64,000 bases of DNA from Rudanella sp031411995 (GTDB lineage Bacteria > Bacteroidota > Bacteroidia > Cytophagales > Spirosomataceae), in contig JANOCD010000133.1 of the NCBI GenBank assembly GCA_031411995.1, forward strand, positions 70,568 to 134,567, written 5' to 3'. Below, piece after piece: positions 34,828 to 41,661 of the stretch (the first letter of the stretch is position 1; the number at the start of each line of letters is the position of its first letter). The notes beneath the pieces were generated by a model. That model ran no database searches, had not been told where the DNA came from, and saw nothing but the letters and a program-made list of their open reading frames with translations. Both the position numbers and the translations under genes were made by a program.

Positions 34828-34900
34828 GCGGGAGTAGCTCAGTCGGTAGAGCGGCAGCTTCCCAAGCTGCAGGCCGTGGGTTCGAGACCCATTTCCCGCT
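34828..34900 (+). tRNA. tRNA-Gly(CCC)
   Basis: A 73-nt cloverleaf: acceptor stem GCGGGAG with TTCCCGC (one G-T pair), D-arm GCTCAGTCGGTAGAGC, anticodon stem GCAGC/GCTGC around the loop TTCCCAA (anticodon CCC), and T-arm GTGGGTTCGAGACCCAT. The discriminator base is T and CCA is not encoded. A terminator follows 13 bp downstream. Confidence 0.97.
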
Positions 34901-34913
34901 CATTCATAATCAG

Positions 34914-34943
34914 GCACTTAACAGCAATGTTAGGTGCTTTTTT
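34914..34943 (+). terminator. Rho-independent terminator after tRNA-Gly
   Basis: A 9-bp stem (34914-34922 with 34929-34937, one G-T pair) with a 6-nt loop is followed by six T residues. Confidence 0.88.
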
Positions 34944-34958
34944 AATTATGTATTGACC

Positions 34959-36716
34959 TCATAAACGGCCCTGCTCCGGTTTATTGGGTGTATCCCAGCC
35001 ATTTGCCCCGTGGGTGTTTAGCTTGCGCCGGTACACTTTCCCCTCGCAACTTACGTACAGCATATCGAAATTGGGGCCGCCAAAGCAAAGATTCGAGGAG
35101 ATGCCACTGGGAACGGGGATAATGGCATTTACCCGGCCCAACTGATCCATCACCTGAATGCCCAGCCGGGTAGTCACATAAATGTTCCCTGCCTGATCGC
35201 ATTTGAGGCCATCGCCCCAAGCGTTGTCGTCGGTGTCGGCTACGTGTAGCCAACCAAACCGCTGTTTGGCCGCAAGGGTGCCATCGGGCAGAATCTGATA
35301 GACCCACACCCAATGCGAAGCCGACTCGGTTACGTAAAGCTGGGTTTGATCGGGAGAGAGGCACAGCCCATTGGCAAATTTCAGGGCCGCGTCCACTTCC
35401 ACAGGGGTGTTGGTGTTAGCCCGAATCAGGTAGAGTTTGCTGGGTTTCTGTTGGCCGTCGGGTGCGGTGATATAGGCGTTGCCGTTGTGAGCCACCACAA
35501 TGTCGTTGCCGGGTAGGTTGTCAGCCAGCACGGTTTCGGTGCCGGTGGGCGTGTAGGCCAGCACCTGTTTAGACCCGATGATGGCAACATATCGCCTGTT
35601 ATCCGGCCCAAAGGCTGTTCCCGCAGCTTTTTTGCTATCGAGCGGCAGGGCCACGGGCTTGCCGGCGGGATCAATTTTGTAGGTTTTGGCGTTCGCAACA
35701 TCCTGAAAAAACACCTCACCCTGCTGGTTCACGGCGGTGCCCTCCGTGAAGGCATAGCCCTCGCCCACGAGTTGCCAGCCCTCTCCGGGAATCAGTCGGC
35801 TGGCCAGCAGTGCATTTTTGGGGGTGCTGTTCTGCACGGGTTTGGGCCATCCCTGCCACAAAAAACGCATGGCCTCGGCAAAAACCGCCGTGCCGTGTTT
35901 ACCATTATGCGCCCCCTCACCCCAAACGTGTTTCACCTCGTAGCCGTTGAAGGTTAAGGCACGTTCGAGGGTTTGGTTGGCCATCCACCAATCGCCCCCA
36001 TAGATGTTGAGGTCGTTGGCACCGTCCTGCAAAAACACCCGAATGGGTTTGGGTTCATACTTGCGCACGAGAGTGCTATAACGGTCGCCCCCGCGTAGAC
36101 CCACGTAGGTGCCGATGGCCGAAAACACTCTTGAAAATGCCATTGGTCGCTCCCAGGCTGCCGTAAATGCACAAACGGCCCCGCTGCTGGCCCCGCCAAT
36201 GGCCCGGTCGTTACCTGATTTGGAGAGCCTGATGACCCGTCCATCGCTCGTTTTTTGGGTTTCGGCATCGGGTAATAGCTCCTCAAGCAAAAACCGGACG
36301 TAGGCATCACCCAGCCCATCGTATTCAAAGCTGCGGTTAGCCCGGTCGAGGGCGGTTTCTTTGTTGGCGGCCCGCACCCAGCCGGGGTTCACAAACACAC
36401 CGATGGTCACCGGCATCTGACCGCTGGCAATGAGGTTGTCGAACACCGTGGTTGCTCTCCACTGCACTCCATCCTGATTCACATAGACGCAGGCGGGCTG
36501 ATCGGGTTTGTACTGAGCTGGCACATAGATCCAGTAGTCGCGTTGCGTGCCGGGGAAGGTTTTCGAGTTGGTGAACGAGAATTTGAGCAGTTCGCCTTTG
36601 GGTATACCCGGCTGCTCCACGGACGCTGGATCATCGGGGTAAGTTTCGGCTGGGGTTTGCCCCAGAGTCGGGTAAATCAGAATGGCAAGGAAGAGGGCGG
36701 TCAGGAACGGTTTCAT
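34959..36716 (-). CDS. Esterase fused to SMP-30/gluconolactonase-like propeller
   Basis: The start was set at MKPFLTALFLAILIYPTLGQ (36716), a clear signal peptide; the longer frame adds 84 unrelated residues. The product is 585 residues. The N-terminal half is a putative esterase of the enterochelin esterase/PF00756 type (YWIYVPAQYKPD, nucleophile in GGASSGA at about 177, WWMANQTLERAL, GAHNGKHG His). The C-terminal half (about 310-585) is a six-bladed SMP-30/gluconolactonase-like propeller (GNAYITAPDG, FANGLCLSPDQTQLYV, WGDGLKCDQAGNIYVT). Both domains would act in the periplasm; the fusion suggests sequential hydrolysis of a sugar ester or lactone. Confidence 0.85.
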   Translation of the reverse strand: MKPFLTALFLAILIYPTLGQTPAETYPDDPASVEQPGIPKGELLKFSFTNSKTFPGTQRDYWIYVPAQYKPDQPACVYVNQDGVQWRATTVFDNLIASGQMPVTIGVFVNPGWVRAANKETALDRANRSFEYDGLGDAYVRFLLEELLPDAETQKTSDGRVIRLSKSGNDRAIGGASSGAVCAFTAAWERPMAFSRVFSAIGTYVGLRGGDRYSTLVRKYEPKPIRVFLQDGANDLNIYGGDWWMANQTLERALTFNGYEVKHVWGEGAHNGKHGTAVFAEAMRFLWQGWPKPVQNSTPKNALLASRLIPGEGWQLVGEGYAFTEGTAVNQQGEVFFQDVANAKTYKIDPAGKPVALPLDSKKAAGTAFGPDNRRYVAIIGSKQVLAYTPTGTETVLADNLPGNDIVVAHNGNAYITAPDGQQKPSKLYLIRANTNTPVEVDAALKFANGLCLSPDQTQLYVTESASHWVWVYQILPDGTLAAKQRFGWLHVADTDDNAWGDGLKCDQAGNIYVTTRLGIQVMDQLGRVNAIIPVPSGISSNLCFGGPNFDMLYVSCEGKVYRRKLNTHGANGWDTPNKPEQGRL

Positions 36717-36780
36717 CGGGTAGCGGAGCGGTTTTGCTGGAAAAACCATGCCGCTCTCCCGACCTACCCATCGACTGGGA

Positions 36781-36840
36781 ATCGAAACGCAACCAAACAA
36801 AAAAGGCCACTGATTTCTCAGTGACCTTTCGCTTTGTAGG
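36781..36840. repeat. tRNA-downstream terminator repeat, copy A
   Basis: An about 60-bp sequence repeated at 37406-37464 with roughly seven differences. Read on the minus strand it contains a hairpin (36804-36812 with 36819-36827) followed by a T-tract. At the other end lies a degenerate remnant of a tRNA 3' end (GTAGGGGAGGAG on the plus strand). The copies flank the homing-endonuclease-like gene as direct repeats. Confidence 0.88.
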
Positions 36841-36924
36841 GGAGGAGAGAGGGACGGGGCTTGAGTCAGTAACGTTTGGCTTTCTGGGTTGATCCTACAT
36901 GCAACTCCTGGATTGAGATGAAAA

Positions 36925-37389
36925 TTAAGGTTGATCTGTAGAAATAAAGCAAACAGGCTCTGGATCACTGCTTGTTATCAAATGCCAGGCTTCCCGGTAA
37001 GCGGCTGATTTCGGAAGACGTTGTCGTTTTTCGGCTTCAACTAAATGAATTTCAGAACCATAGCTAATAAAACAGTCAACGGGGATGATATAAAAAATGC
37101 CTAGCACTTCAATGAAGGCAATGGCAAAATCGAAATCAACGGAGGAATAAGTCGAACGAAGCATATGCCGTCGGTTCGTTTTTGTTCGGCGCGTATCAAC
37201 TACATAGTTTCCCCGGCTTTCATCGAACCACGCGCTTTTAACCTGAATCTTGACTAACTGCCCGTCAATGTCAAAAACTAAATCATAAGGCATTCGGTCG
37301 CCAATGGGCTTGCAAACACCGAACCCTAATTGAAGTGCCTTAAGTATGACAGCTTGCTCGGCGATATCGCCTTTCTGTTTGGTTATCAC
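36925..37389 (-). CDS. PD-(D/E)XK homing endonuclease-like protein (group I intron-associated type)
   Basis: From the GTG at 37389 the product is 154 residues; a TTG at 37425 lies inside the flanking terminator repeat and is less likely. The N-terminal half shows the PD-(D/E)XK core: Glu11 in KGDIAE, then GFGVCKPIGDRMPYDLVFD with Asp36, then VKIQVKSAW with Gln49-x-Lys51. Gln replacing the usual Glu/Asp, the KGDxxE start and about 150-residue length fit the family named group I intron-associated PD-(D/E)XK endonuclease, whose type member I-Ssp6803I is encoded in a cyanobacterial tRNA-fMet intron. A tRNA-fMet intron lies 1.2 kb away. The gene is somewhat richer in A+T than its neighbours. Activity is inferred. 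Confidence 0.82.
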   Translation of the reverse strand: MITKQKGDIAEQAVILKALQLGFGVCKPIGDRMPYDLVFDIDGQLVKIQVKSAWFDESRGNYVVDTRRTKTNRRHMLRSTYSSVDFDFAIAFIEVLGIFYIIPVDCFISYGSEIHLVEAEKRQRLPKSAAYREAWHLITSSDPEPVCFISTDQP

Positions 37390-37405
37390 GGACTTGGGTT
37401 TATGA

Positions 37406-37464
37406 ATCGAAACCCAAAGAAACAAAAAAGGCTACTGGTTTCTCAGTGGCCTTTCGCTTTGTAG
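37406..37464. repeat. tRNA-downstream terminator repeat, copy B
   Basis: Second copy of the sequence at 36781-36840. On the minus strand it reads as a terminator: hairpin 37429-37437 with 37444-37452 plus a run of T. It directly adjoins the 14-bp tRNA-fMet 3'-end remnant (37461-37474). The differences between the copies lie partly at paired positions, so both still fold. Confidence 0.88.
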
Positions 37465-37474
37465 CGGGAGCTGG
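37461..37474. repeat. 14-bp copy of the tRNA-fMet 3' end (att-like)
   Basis: GTAGCGGGAGCTGG here is identical to 38606-38619, the last bases of the intact tRNA-fMet (T-arm and acceptor 3' strand). Such short duplications of a tRNA 3' end usually mark integration at the tRNA. The pair delimits about 1.15 kb holding the DUF4145-like gene; no integrase is present between them. Confidence 0.82.
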
Positions 37475-37543
37475 GATGTTATCTTGTCTCAAAAACATCA
37501 AATACCGGCGCAGGCAGACAAAAACCTGCAGCTGTTTAGGATT

Positions 37544-38272
37544 TCAAGAGAGTTTACTTCCAATACTTTGTAGTTGAGCAGCTAACTGATTCCTGGCAGC
37601 CTCTTCATCCTTTTTGCTTTTAATGTCTGTCAGAGCATATTCAATGACGCTTCTGAGTACAGGGAAATAAGTCACGCACTCCTTCTCCGTCAATTCATGG
37701 ATGCCCTTACTGATAATAGAATAAACAACTGGGTTGGAAACCAAGTAAGGGGGCAAATAGGCTGTAAGGAGCTGCATCTTTTCCTTCATCCTTGCTTTGC
37801 CATAAGCTACCTCATCCCAACCTGATTGTGTTTTGATAGCTTCTTGGTGAGCAGGCTCAATCATGAACTGTTCAATAATTCTTCGTAGATAAACCATTGA
37901 CCCAGCCCCTACGCCGTGTGCAAATAACCCGATTGCTTTTTTATACTCAGAGAATAATTCCTTGGGCAATACGGATTTGAAATTATCAACATTACTAAGA
38001 TGTAAGTCTGCGTGTGATGGGTATTGTCCAATCTTGGTTATAGTATTACTCCTACAGTAGACACTGAAAACTAAGAGATGTTTGTTGTTTCTTGAGCATC
38101 GAAACTCTTTGGGAAATACTTGGTGATTTGCTACTGCCCATTTGATGACCTCATCGTCTGGACTATTGTAAATAGGATTATTCGAACGTGTTAGGGGCAA
38201 AAACACAGACTGGCTTCCGCATTGTGCACAATAGGCATCAAGGTGTTCTTGTCCATAAATCAGGTTGACCAC
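37544..38272 (-). CDS. DUF4145-like protein, A+T-rich, start uncertain
   Basis: A 242-residue product from the GTG at 38272. The N-terminal part carries CAQCG (a possible half zinc knuckle) and the middle the pattern LFSEYKKAIGLFAHGVGAGS then MVYLRRIIEQFM, characteristic of DUF4145-type helical domains. The C-terminus is charged (DIKSKKDEEAARNQ). The reading frame stays open upstream to about 38380 with coding-like sequence but without ATG, GTG or TTG, while an ATG at 38384 opens a different frame; an inactivating frameshift at the 5' end is possible. Base composition is A+T-richer than the flanks, suggesting acquisition. Confidence 0.6.
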   Translation of the reverse strand: MVNLIYGQEHLDAYCAQCGSQSVFLPLTRSNNPIYNSPDDEVIKWAVANHQVFPKEFRCSRNNKHLLVFSVYCRSNTITKIGQYPSHADLHLSNVDNFKSVLPKELFSEYKKAIGLFAHGVGAGSMVYLRRIIEQFMIEPAHQEAIKTQSGWDEVAYGKARMKEKMQLLTAYLPPYLVSNPVVYSIISKGIHELTEKECVTYFPVLRSVIEYALTDIKSKKDEEAARNQLAAQLQSIGSKLS

Positions 38273-38606
38273 CTTATCAATTTCTGTCGAATCGGTCGTA
38301 CACTGGTAATCTTCGTATAAAACCGTTTTTAATGAAGAAGTCTTGATTGGTAACCTCCGATATTGAAGTGATGGGCTTTGTCATTGTTATATCAAGGTAT
38401 TTGCTTGACAATGCTAGGTTAGAAGAAGAGTGAAGAGGTTCATGTCAAACCAGTACTCAGCAGCCGTATTATTGAGATGACAATTTTTGTACGCGATATG
38501 GTACGTATTTGAAGTATTGTTGCCTATTACGTACACCGTTCCATATACTGACCAAATGCAAAAACGCCTAACATTCTGATTAACAGTTTGTTAGGCGGTT
38601 TCTTAG
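38273..38606. other. A+T-rich gap upstream of the DUF4145-like gene
   Basis: It holds a possible frameshifted 5' continuation of the DUF4145-like gene (38273-38384) and the tRNA-fMet terminator (38560-38597). Nothing else was recognised in between. Confidence 0.6.
38560..38597 (-). terminator. Rho-independent terminator after tRNA-fMet
   Basis: A 9-bp perfect stem (38565-38573 with 38589-38597, CGCCTAACA) has a 15-nt loop and, on the minus strand, is followed by five T. It begins 9 nt beyond the mature tRNA 3' end. Confidence 0.88.
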
Positions 38607-38974
38607 TAGCGGGAGCTGGACTCGAACCAGCGACCTTTGGGTTATGCTTACTACTACAACTTTCGTTGCTTACTGCCTTGATGCAGTAATTTGTAGTCTG
38701 GACTGTCTCTTCACCCGTTTCAGTTACCTGACGTTAGGGTGCCTACCATTCAGTCTCTACACCTTCCGCAGCTTTCGCTTTGGCTTGGCTCGGGATTACC
38801 GCACAACCGGCTTCCCCGAATTTGGCAAGATACACGTAATCATTCCTGACTACGTTGCCCGTCACATTAGCGTCTGAATCTTTCGATTCGCGACTCAGAA
38901 ACAGTGCGTTTTCTGAGTCTTCAACTGATGTGGCATTGCTGAGCCCAACGAGCTACCAACTGCTCCATCCCGCG
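38607..38974 (-). tRNA. tRNA-fMet(CAU) interrupted by a group I intron
   Basis: The 5' exon is 38974-38942 and the 3' exon 38646-38607. Joined, they give an initiator tRNA. The acceptor stem has C1 opposite T72 (no Watson-Crick pair, an initiator hallmark). The anticodon stem is TTGGG/CCCAA with the three G-C pairs typical of initiators. The loop is CTCATAA with anticodon CAT, and the T-arm is GCTGGTTCGAGTCCAGC. A73 is present and CCA is not encoded. The junction follows the expected rules: exon ends with T33, intron ends with G, 3' exon starts with the anticodon. This is probably an essential initiator gene, so splicing must work unless another copy exists. Confidence 0.93.
38647..38941 (-). 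ncRNA. Group I intron (IC3-like) in the tRNA-fMet anticodon loop
   Basis: About 295 nt. On the minus strand the conserved core appears in order: P element CCAAATTCGGGGAAG (38823-38811 region), Q element ATCCCGAGCCAAGCC (about 38797-38783), R element GGTGTAGAGACTG (38763-38751) and S element AAGAGACAGTCCAG (about 38711-38698). R and S form P7 through GACTG/CAGTC. P2 (GACTCAGAAA/TTTCTGAGTC), a GAATC-GAAA-GATTC hairpin, a P9-like TTACTGC/GCAGTAA stem and a CAAC-GAAA-GTTG hairpin are visible. The core closely resembles the Azoarcus tRNA-Ile and cyanobacterial tRNA introns. No ORF is encoded inside. P1 pairing is only partly matched by eye (GGC with GCC). Confidence 0.9.
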
Positions 38975-39106
38975 TTGTTGGGAGTGCAAAAGTAGTAGGG
39001 TTTTTCGGATATTCAAACTACCTTTGTGAAATAATTAACAGTCCCCTCCGAAAAATGTTCTGTCGGAGGGGCATTTTTTTCTGTAGCCACTGGTTATCAA
39101 TGCCAT

Positions 39107-40150
39107 ATGGGATCACCTGAGTACGAAAATAATTTGCCGGACGAAACGTCGCCCGGTCTTAATTTGCCAGAAACTGACCTTCCCGGCCCCAATTCGCCGG
39201 AGAATGACCTCTCAGACGATGAGATGGCCCCCGATGTAGCGGCCATTGCTGCCGCCCAGTATCCGGGTCGGGCGGGGTTTGTTAGCATTGTAGGCAAACC
39301 AAATGTGGGCAAGTCAACGCTGATGAATCAGTTGGTGGGCGAACGCCTGTCCATTATCACCTCGAAGGCGCAAACAACGCGGCACCGCATCATGGGTATC
39401 CTCAACGGAACTCACGAGGGCGAAGATTTTCAACTGATTTATTCCGACACACCCGGCATTATCGTACCCCGCTACAAGCTGCATGAGTCGATGATGAGTT
39501 TTGTGCGCGGCTCGCTCGAAGATGCCGATGTGATTCTGTTTGTGACGGATATCTATGAGCAGCACGACGAAGATGATGTGTTGCAGCGGTTGCAAAAGAC
39601 CGATGTGCCGGTGATTTTGTTGATTAACAAGATCGACCTGGCAAGCGAGCAGGATGTGGAAGACAAAATCGCGTATTGGCAGGAACACTTCCAGGCCGCG
39701 CAGATCCTGCCCATTTCGGCCCTTAATGACATCAACATCGATCGCCTGTTCGATGGCATCATTACACGACTGCCGCATCACCCGCCATTCTTCCCCAAAG
39801 ATGAACTAACCGACAAGCCCGAACGGTTCTTTGCTTCGGAGATCATCCGCGAAAAAATCTTTCTGAATTATAAAAAGGAAGTTCCCTATAGTTCGGAAGT
39901 GATTATCACGGGCTTCAAAGAGCGCGACGACATGATTATCATTTCGTCGGAGATTCTGGTGGAGCGGCCCACTCAACGGGCTATTCTGCTGGGCGAAGGT
40001 GGTAAAATGATTAAGAAAACGGGCATTATGGCCCGTGAAGAACTCGAACGCTTCTTCAACAAAAAAGTATTCCTCGAAACATTCGTTAAAGTAGAACCTG
40101 ACTGGCGCAACAAAGAGCGCGCCCTGAAGCGGTTTGGATACGACGAATAG
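39107..40150 (+). CDS. era: GTPase Era with repeat-bearing N-terminal extension
   Basis: A 347-residue Era GTPase: G1 GKPNVGKS (63-70), G2 TTRHR, G3 DTPG, G4 NKID, G5 SAL, and a C-terminal KH domain ending FVKVEPDWRNKERALKRFG. Era binds the 3' end of 16S rRNA and is needed for 30S maturation. The first about 53 residues precede the GTPase domain and are unusual: three 10-residue repeats of the type NLPETDLPGP encoded by three 30-bp tandem units (39131-39220). A start nearer GRAGFVSIVG is conceivable, but no ATG fits. It is followed by der. Confidence 0.95.
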   Translation: MGSPEYENNLPDETSPGLNLPETDLPGPNSPENDLSDDEMAPDVAAIAAAQYPGRAGFVSIVGKPNVGKSTLMNQLVGERLSIITSKAQTTRHRIMGILNGTHEGEDFQLIYSDTPGIIVPRYKLHESMMSFVRGSLEDADVILFVTDIYEQHDEDDVLQRLQKTDVPVILLINKIDLASEQDVEDKIAYWQEHFQAAQILPISALNDINIDRLFDGIITRLPHHPPFFPKDELTDKPERFFASEIIREKIFLNYKKEVPYSSEVIITGFKERDDMIIISSEILVERPTQRAILLGEGGKMIKKTGIMAREELERFFNKKVFLETFVKVEPDWRNKERALKRFGYDE

Positions 40151-40164
40151 TAGCTGGTTATCGG

Positions 40165-40211
40165 TGGCTGGTTGGCTGACGCGAAGTTGTGATTCGCCAG
40201 CCAACCAGCCA
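40165..40211. repeat. Inverted repeat between era and der
   Basis: The 14-bp arms 40165-40178 (TGGCTGGTTGGCTG) and 40198-40211 are perfect reverse complements. An inner 5-bp stem (GCGAA/TTCGC at 40181-40185 and 40193-40197) continues the hairpin around a 7-nt loop. The arms are word-like (TGGCTGG, GGTTGG) and the flanks partly continue the symmetry. It lies within a probable era-der transcript. Confidence 0.85.
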
Positions 40212-40239
40212 CAAACTACTAACCACGAACCACAAGAAA

Positions 40240-41547
40240 ATGTCAAACATCGTTGCAATAGTTGGTCGGCCCAATGTGGGGAAATCAACGTTTTTTAACC
40301 GCCTGATCGAACAACGACAGGCTATTATGGATAACCAGTCGGGCGTGACCCGCGACCGGCACTATGGCTATGCCGAGTGGACTGATAAGCGGTTCACGGT
40401 TATCGACACGGGTGGCTACGTGGTGGGTTCCGAAGATACCTTCGAGGGAGCCATCCGCGATCAGGTCGAAATTGCCATTGAAGAAGCCAACGTGGTGCTG
40501 TTCATGGTCGATACGATGGTTGGTTTAACCGGTATGGATCAGGACTTTGCCAATATTCTCCGGCGGTCGAAAAAGCCGGTTCTGGTGGTGGCCAACAAAG
40601 CCGAAACCGGCGAACGTCATCAGGCCGCTGCTGAATTCTACGCCCTCGGCCTGGGTGATCCCTTCCCGATTTCGTCGCAAACGGGCAGTGGTACCGGCGA
40701 TTTGCTCGATGAGGTGATCAAGCATTTCCCAAATGCCGACATGGAAGACCCCGATGCGGGCATTCCCCGGATTGCCATTATTGGTCGGCCAAATGTGGGT
40801 AAATCGTCGTTTTTGAACGTGTTGTTGGGCAAAGACCGCACCATTGTTACCGACATTGCCGGCACCACCCGCGACTCCATTGACACGCGCTACAAGGCCT
40901 ATGGCAAAGACTTTATTCTAACTGATACAGCGGGTCTACGCCGGAAAGCAAAGGTGAACGACAACATCGAATTCTATTCGATTCTGCGTACGCTGAAGGC
41001 AATGGAAGCCTCTGATGTGTGTATTGTGATGCTTGATGCCACCCGTGGCCTGGAGTCACAGGACATGAACATCATTGGACAAGCCGTGAAAGCTAAGAAA
41101 GGCGTGGTGCTGATGATCAATAAGTGGGATGCTATCGAGAAAGACCAAAAAACCGCTGATATCTGGAAAAAGGAGATCAACCGGCGCATGGCCCCCATCG
41201 ACTACCTGCCCATTATTTTCGCGTCGGTTCACGAGAAGCAACGCATTTTCCAGGTGATGGAAAAAGCAACGGAGGTCTATGAGAACAAGCACAAGAAAAT
41301 CACGACCTCGAAACTGAATGAAGTGATGCAGCCCGAAATCGAGCGGCATCCGCCACCAGCCATGAAGGGGAAGCACATCAAAATCAAGTATATGCTTCAG
41401 GTGCCAACGCCGTCACCAACGTTCATTTTCTTCTGCAACTTGCCGCAATACATCCGGGAACCCTACGAGCGTTTCCTCGAAAACCGACTCCGCGAACACT
41501 TCGGCTTCGATGGGGTGCCAATCACGGTTTTCTTCCGGCAGAAATAA
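40240..41547 (+). CDS. der: GTPase Der (EngA)
   Basis: The start was set at MSNIVAIVGRPNVGKSTF (40240), giving 435 residues, the family length; the open frame upstream includes the hairpin region. Two tandem GTPase domains each have GRPNVGKS (about 9-16 and about 184-191), DTGG or DTAG, and NKAE or NKWD. The C-terminal KH-like domain ends REHFGFDGVPITVFFRQK. Der is required for 50S subunit assembly. It lies downstream of era and is probably cotranscribed. Confidence 0.97.
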   Translation: MSNIVAIVGRPNVGKSTFFNRLIEQRQAIMDNQSGVTRDRHYGYAEWTDKRFTVIDTGGYVVGSEDTFEGAIRDQVEIAIEEANVVLFMVDTMVGLTGMDQDFANILRRSKKPVLVVANKAETGERHQAAAEFYALGLGDPFPISSQTGSGTGDLLDEVIKHFPNADMEDPDAGIPRIAIIGRPNVGKSSFLNVLLGKDRTIVTDIAGTTRDSIDTRYKAYGKDFILTDTAGLRRKAKVNDNIEFYSILRTLKAMEASDVCIVMLDATRGLESQDMNIIGQAVKAKKGVVLMINKWDAIEKDQKTADIWKKEINRRMAPIDYLPIIFASVHEKQRIFQVMEKATEVYENKHKKITTSKLNEVMQPEIERHPPPAMKGKHIKIKYMLQVPTPSPTFIFFCNLPQYIREPYERFLENRLREHFGFDGVPITVFFRQK

Positions 41548-41548
41548 T

Positions 41549-41660
41549 TAGAAAGGAGGAAGGGGAGTAATAAAAGGAGGAGGGGGAAGAAAGGGAGGAT
41601 GACATGGCCAGTTTTGCGTCAGCTTCCCTTTCTTCCCCCTCCTTCCTTTACTCCCTTCTA
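41549..41660. repeat. Purine/pyrimidine-biased inverted repeat between convergent genes
   Basis: The left half is nearly all purine (GGAGGGGGAAGAAAGGGA at 41579-41596) and its exact 18-bp complement is at 41625-41642. Outer flanks also pair (AATAATTAGAA with TTCTAATTATT) with two insertions on the left arm. Total span is about 110 bp between der and the M28 peptidase gene. Confidence 0.88.
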
Positions 41661-41661
41661 A

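Noticed and set aside
37390..37425. TTG start giving a 166-residue endonuclease
   Set aside because: It lies in the T-tract of the terminator repeat; the GTG at 37389 matches the family start and length.
38644..38877. 77-codon plus-strand ORF in the tRNA-fMet region
   Set aside because: It is antisense to the group I intron core and the tRNA 3' exon; the RNA structure explains the sequence and the protein resembles nothing.
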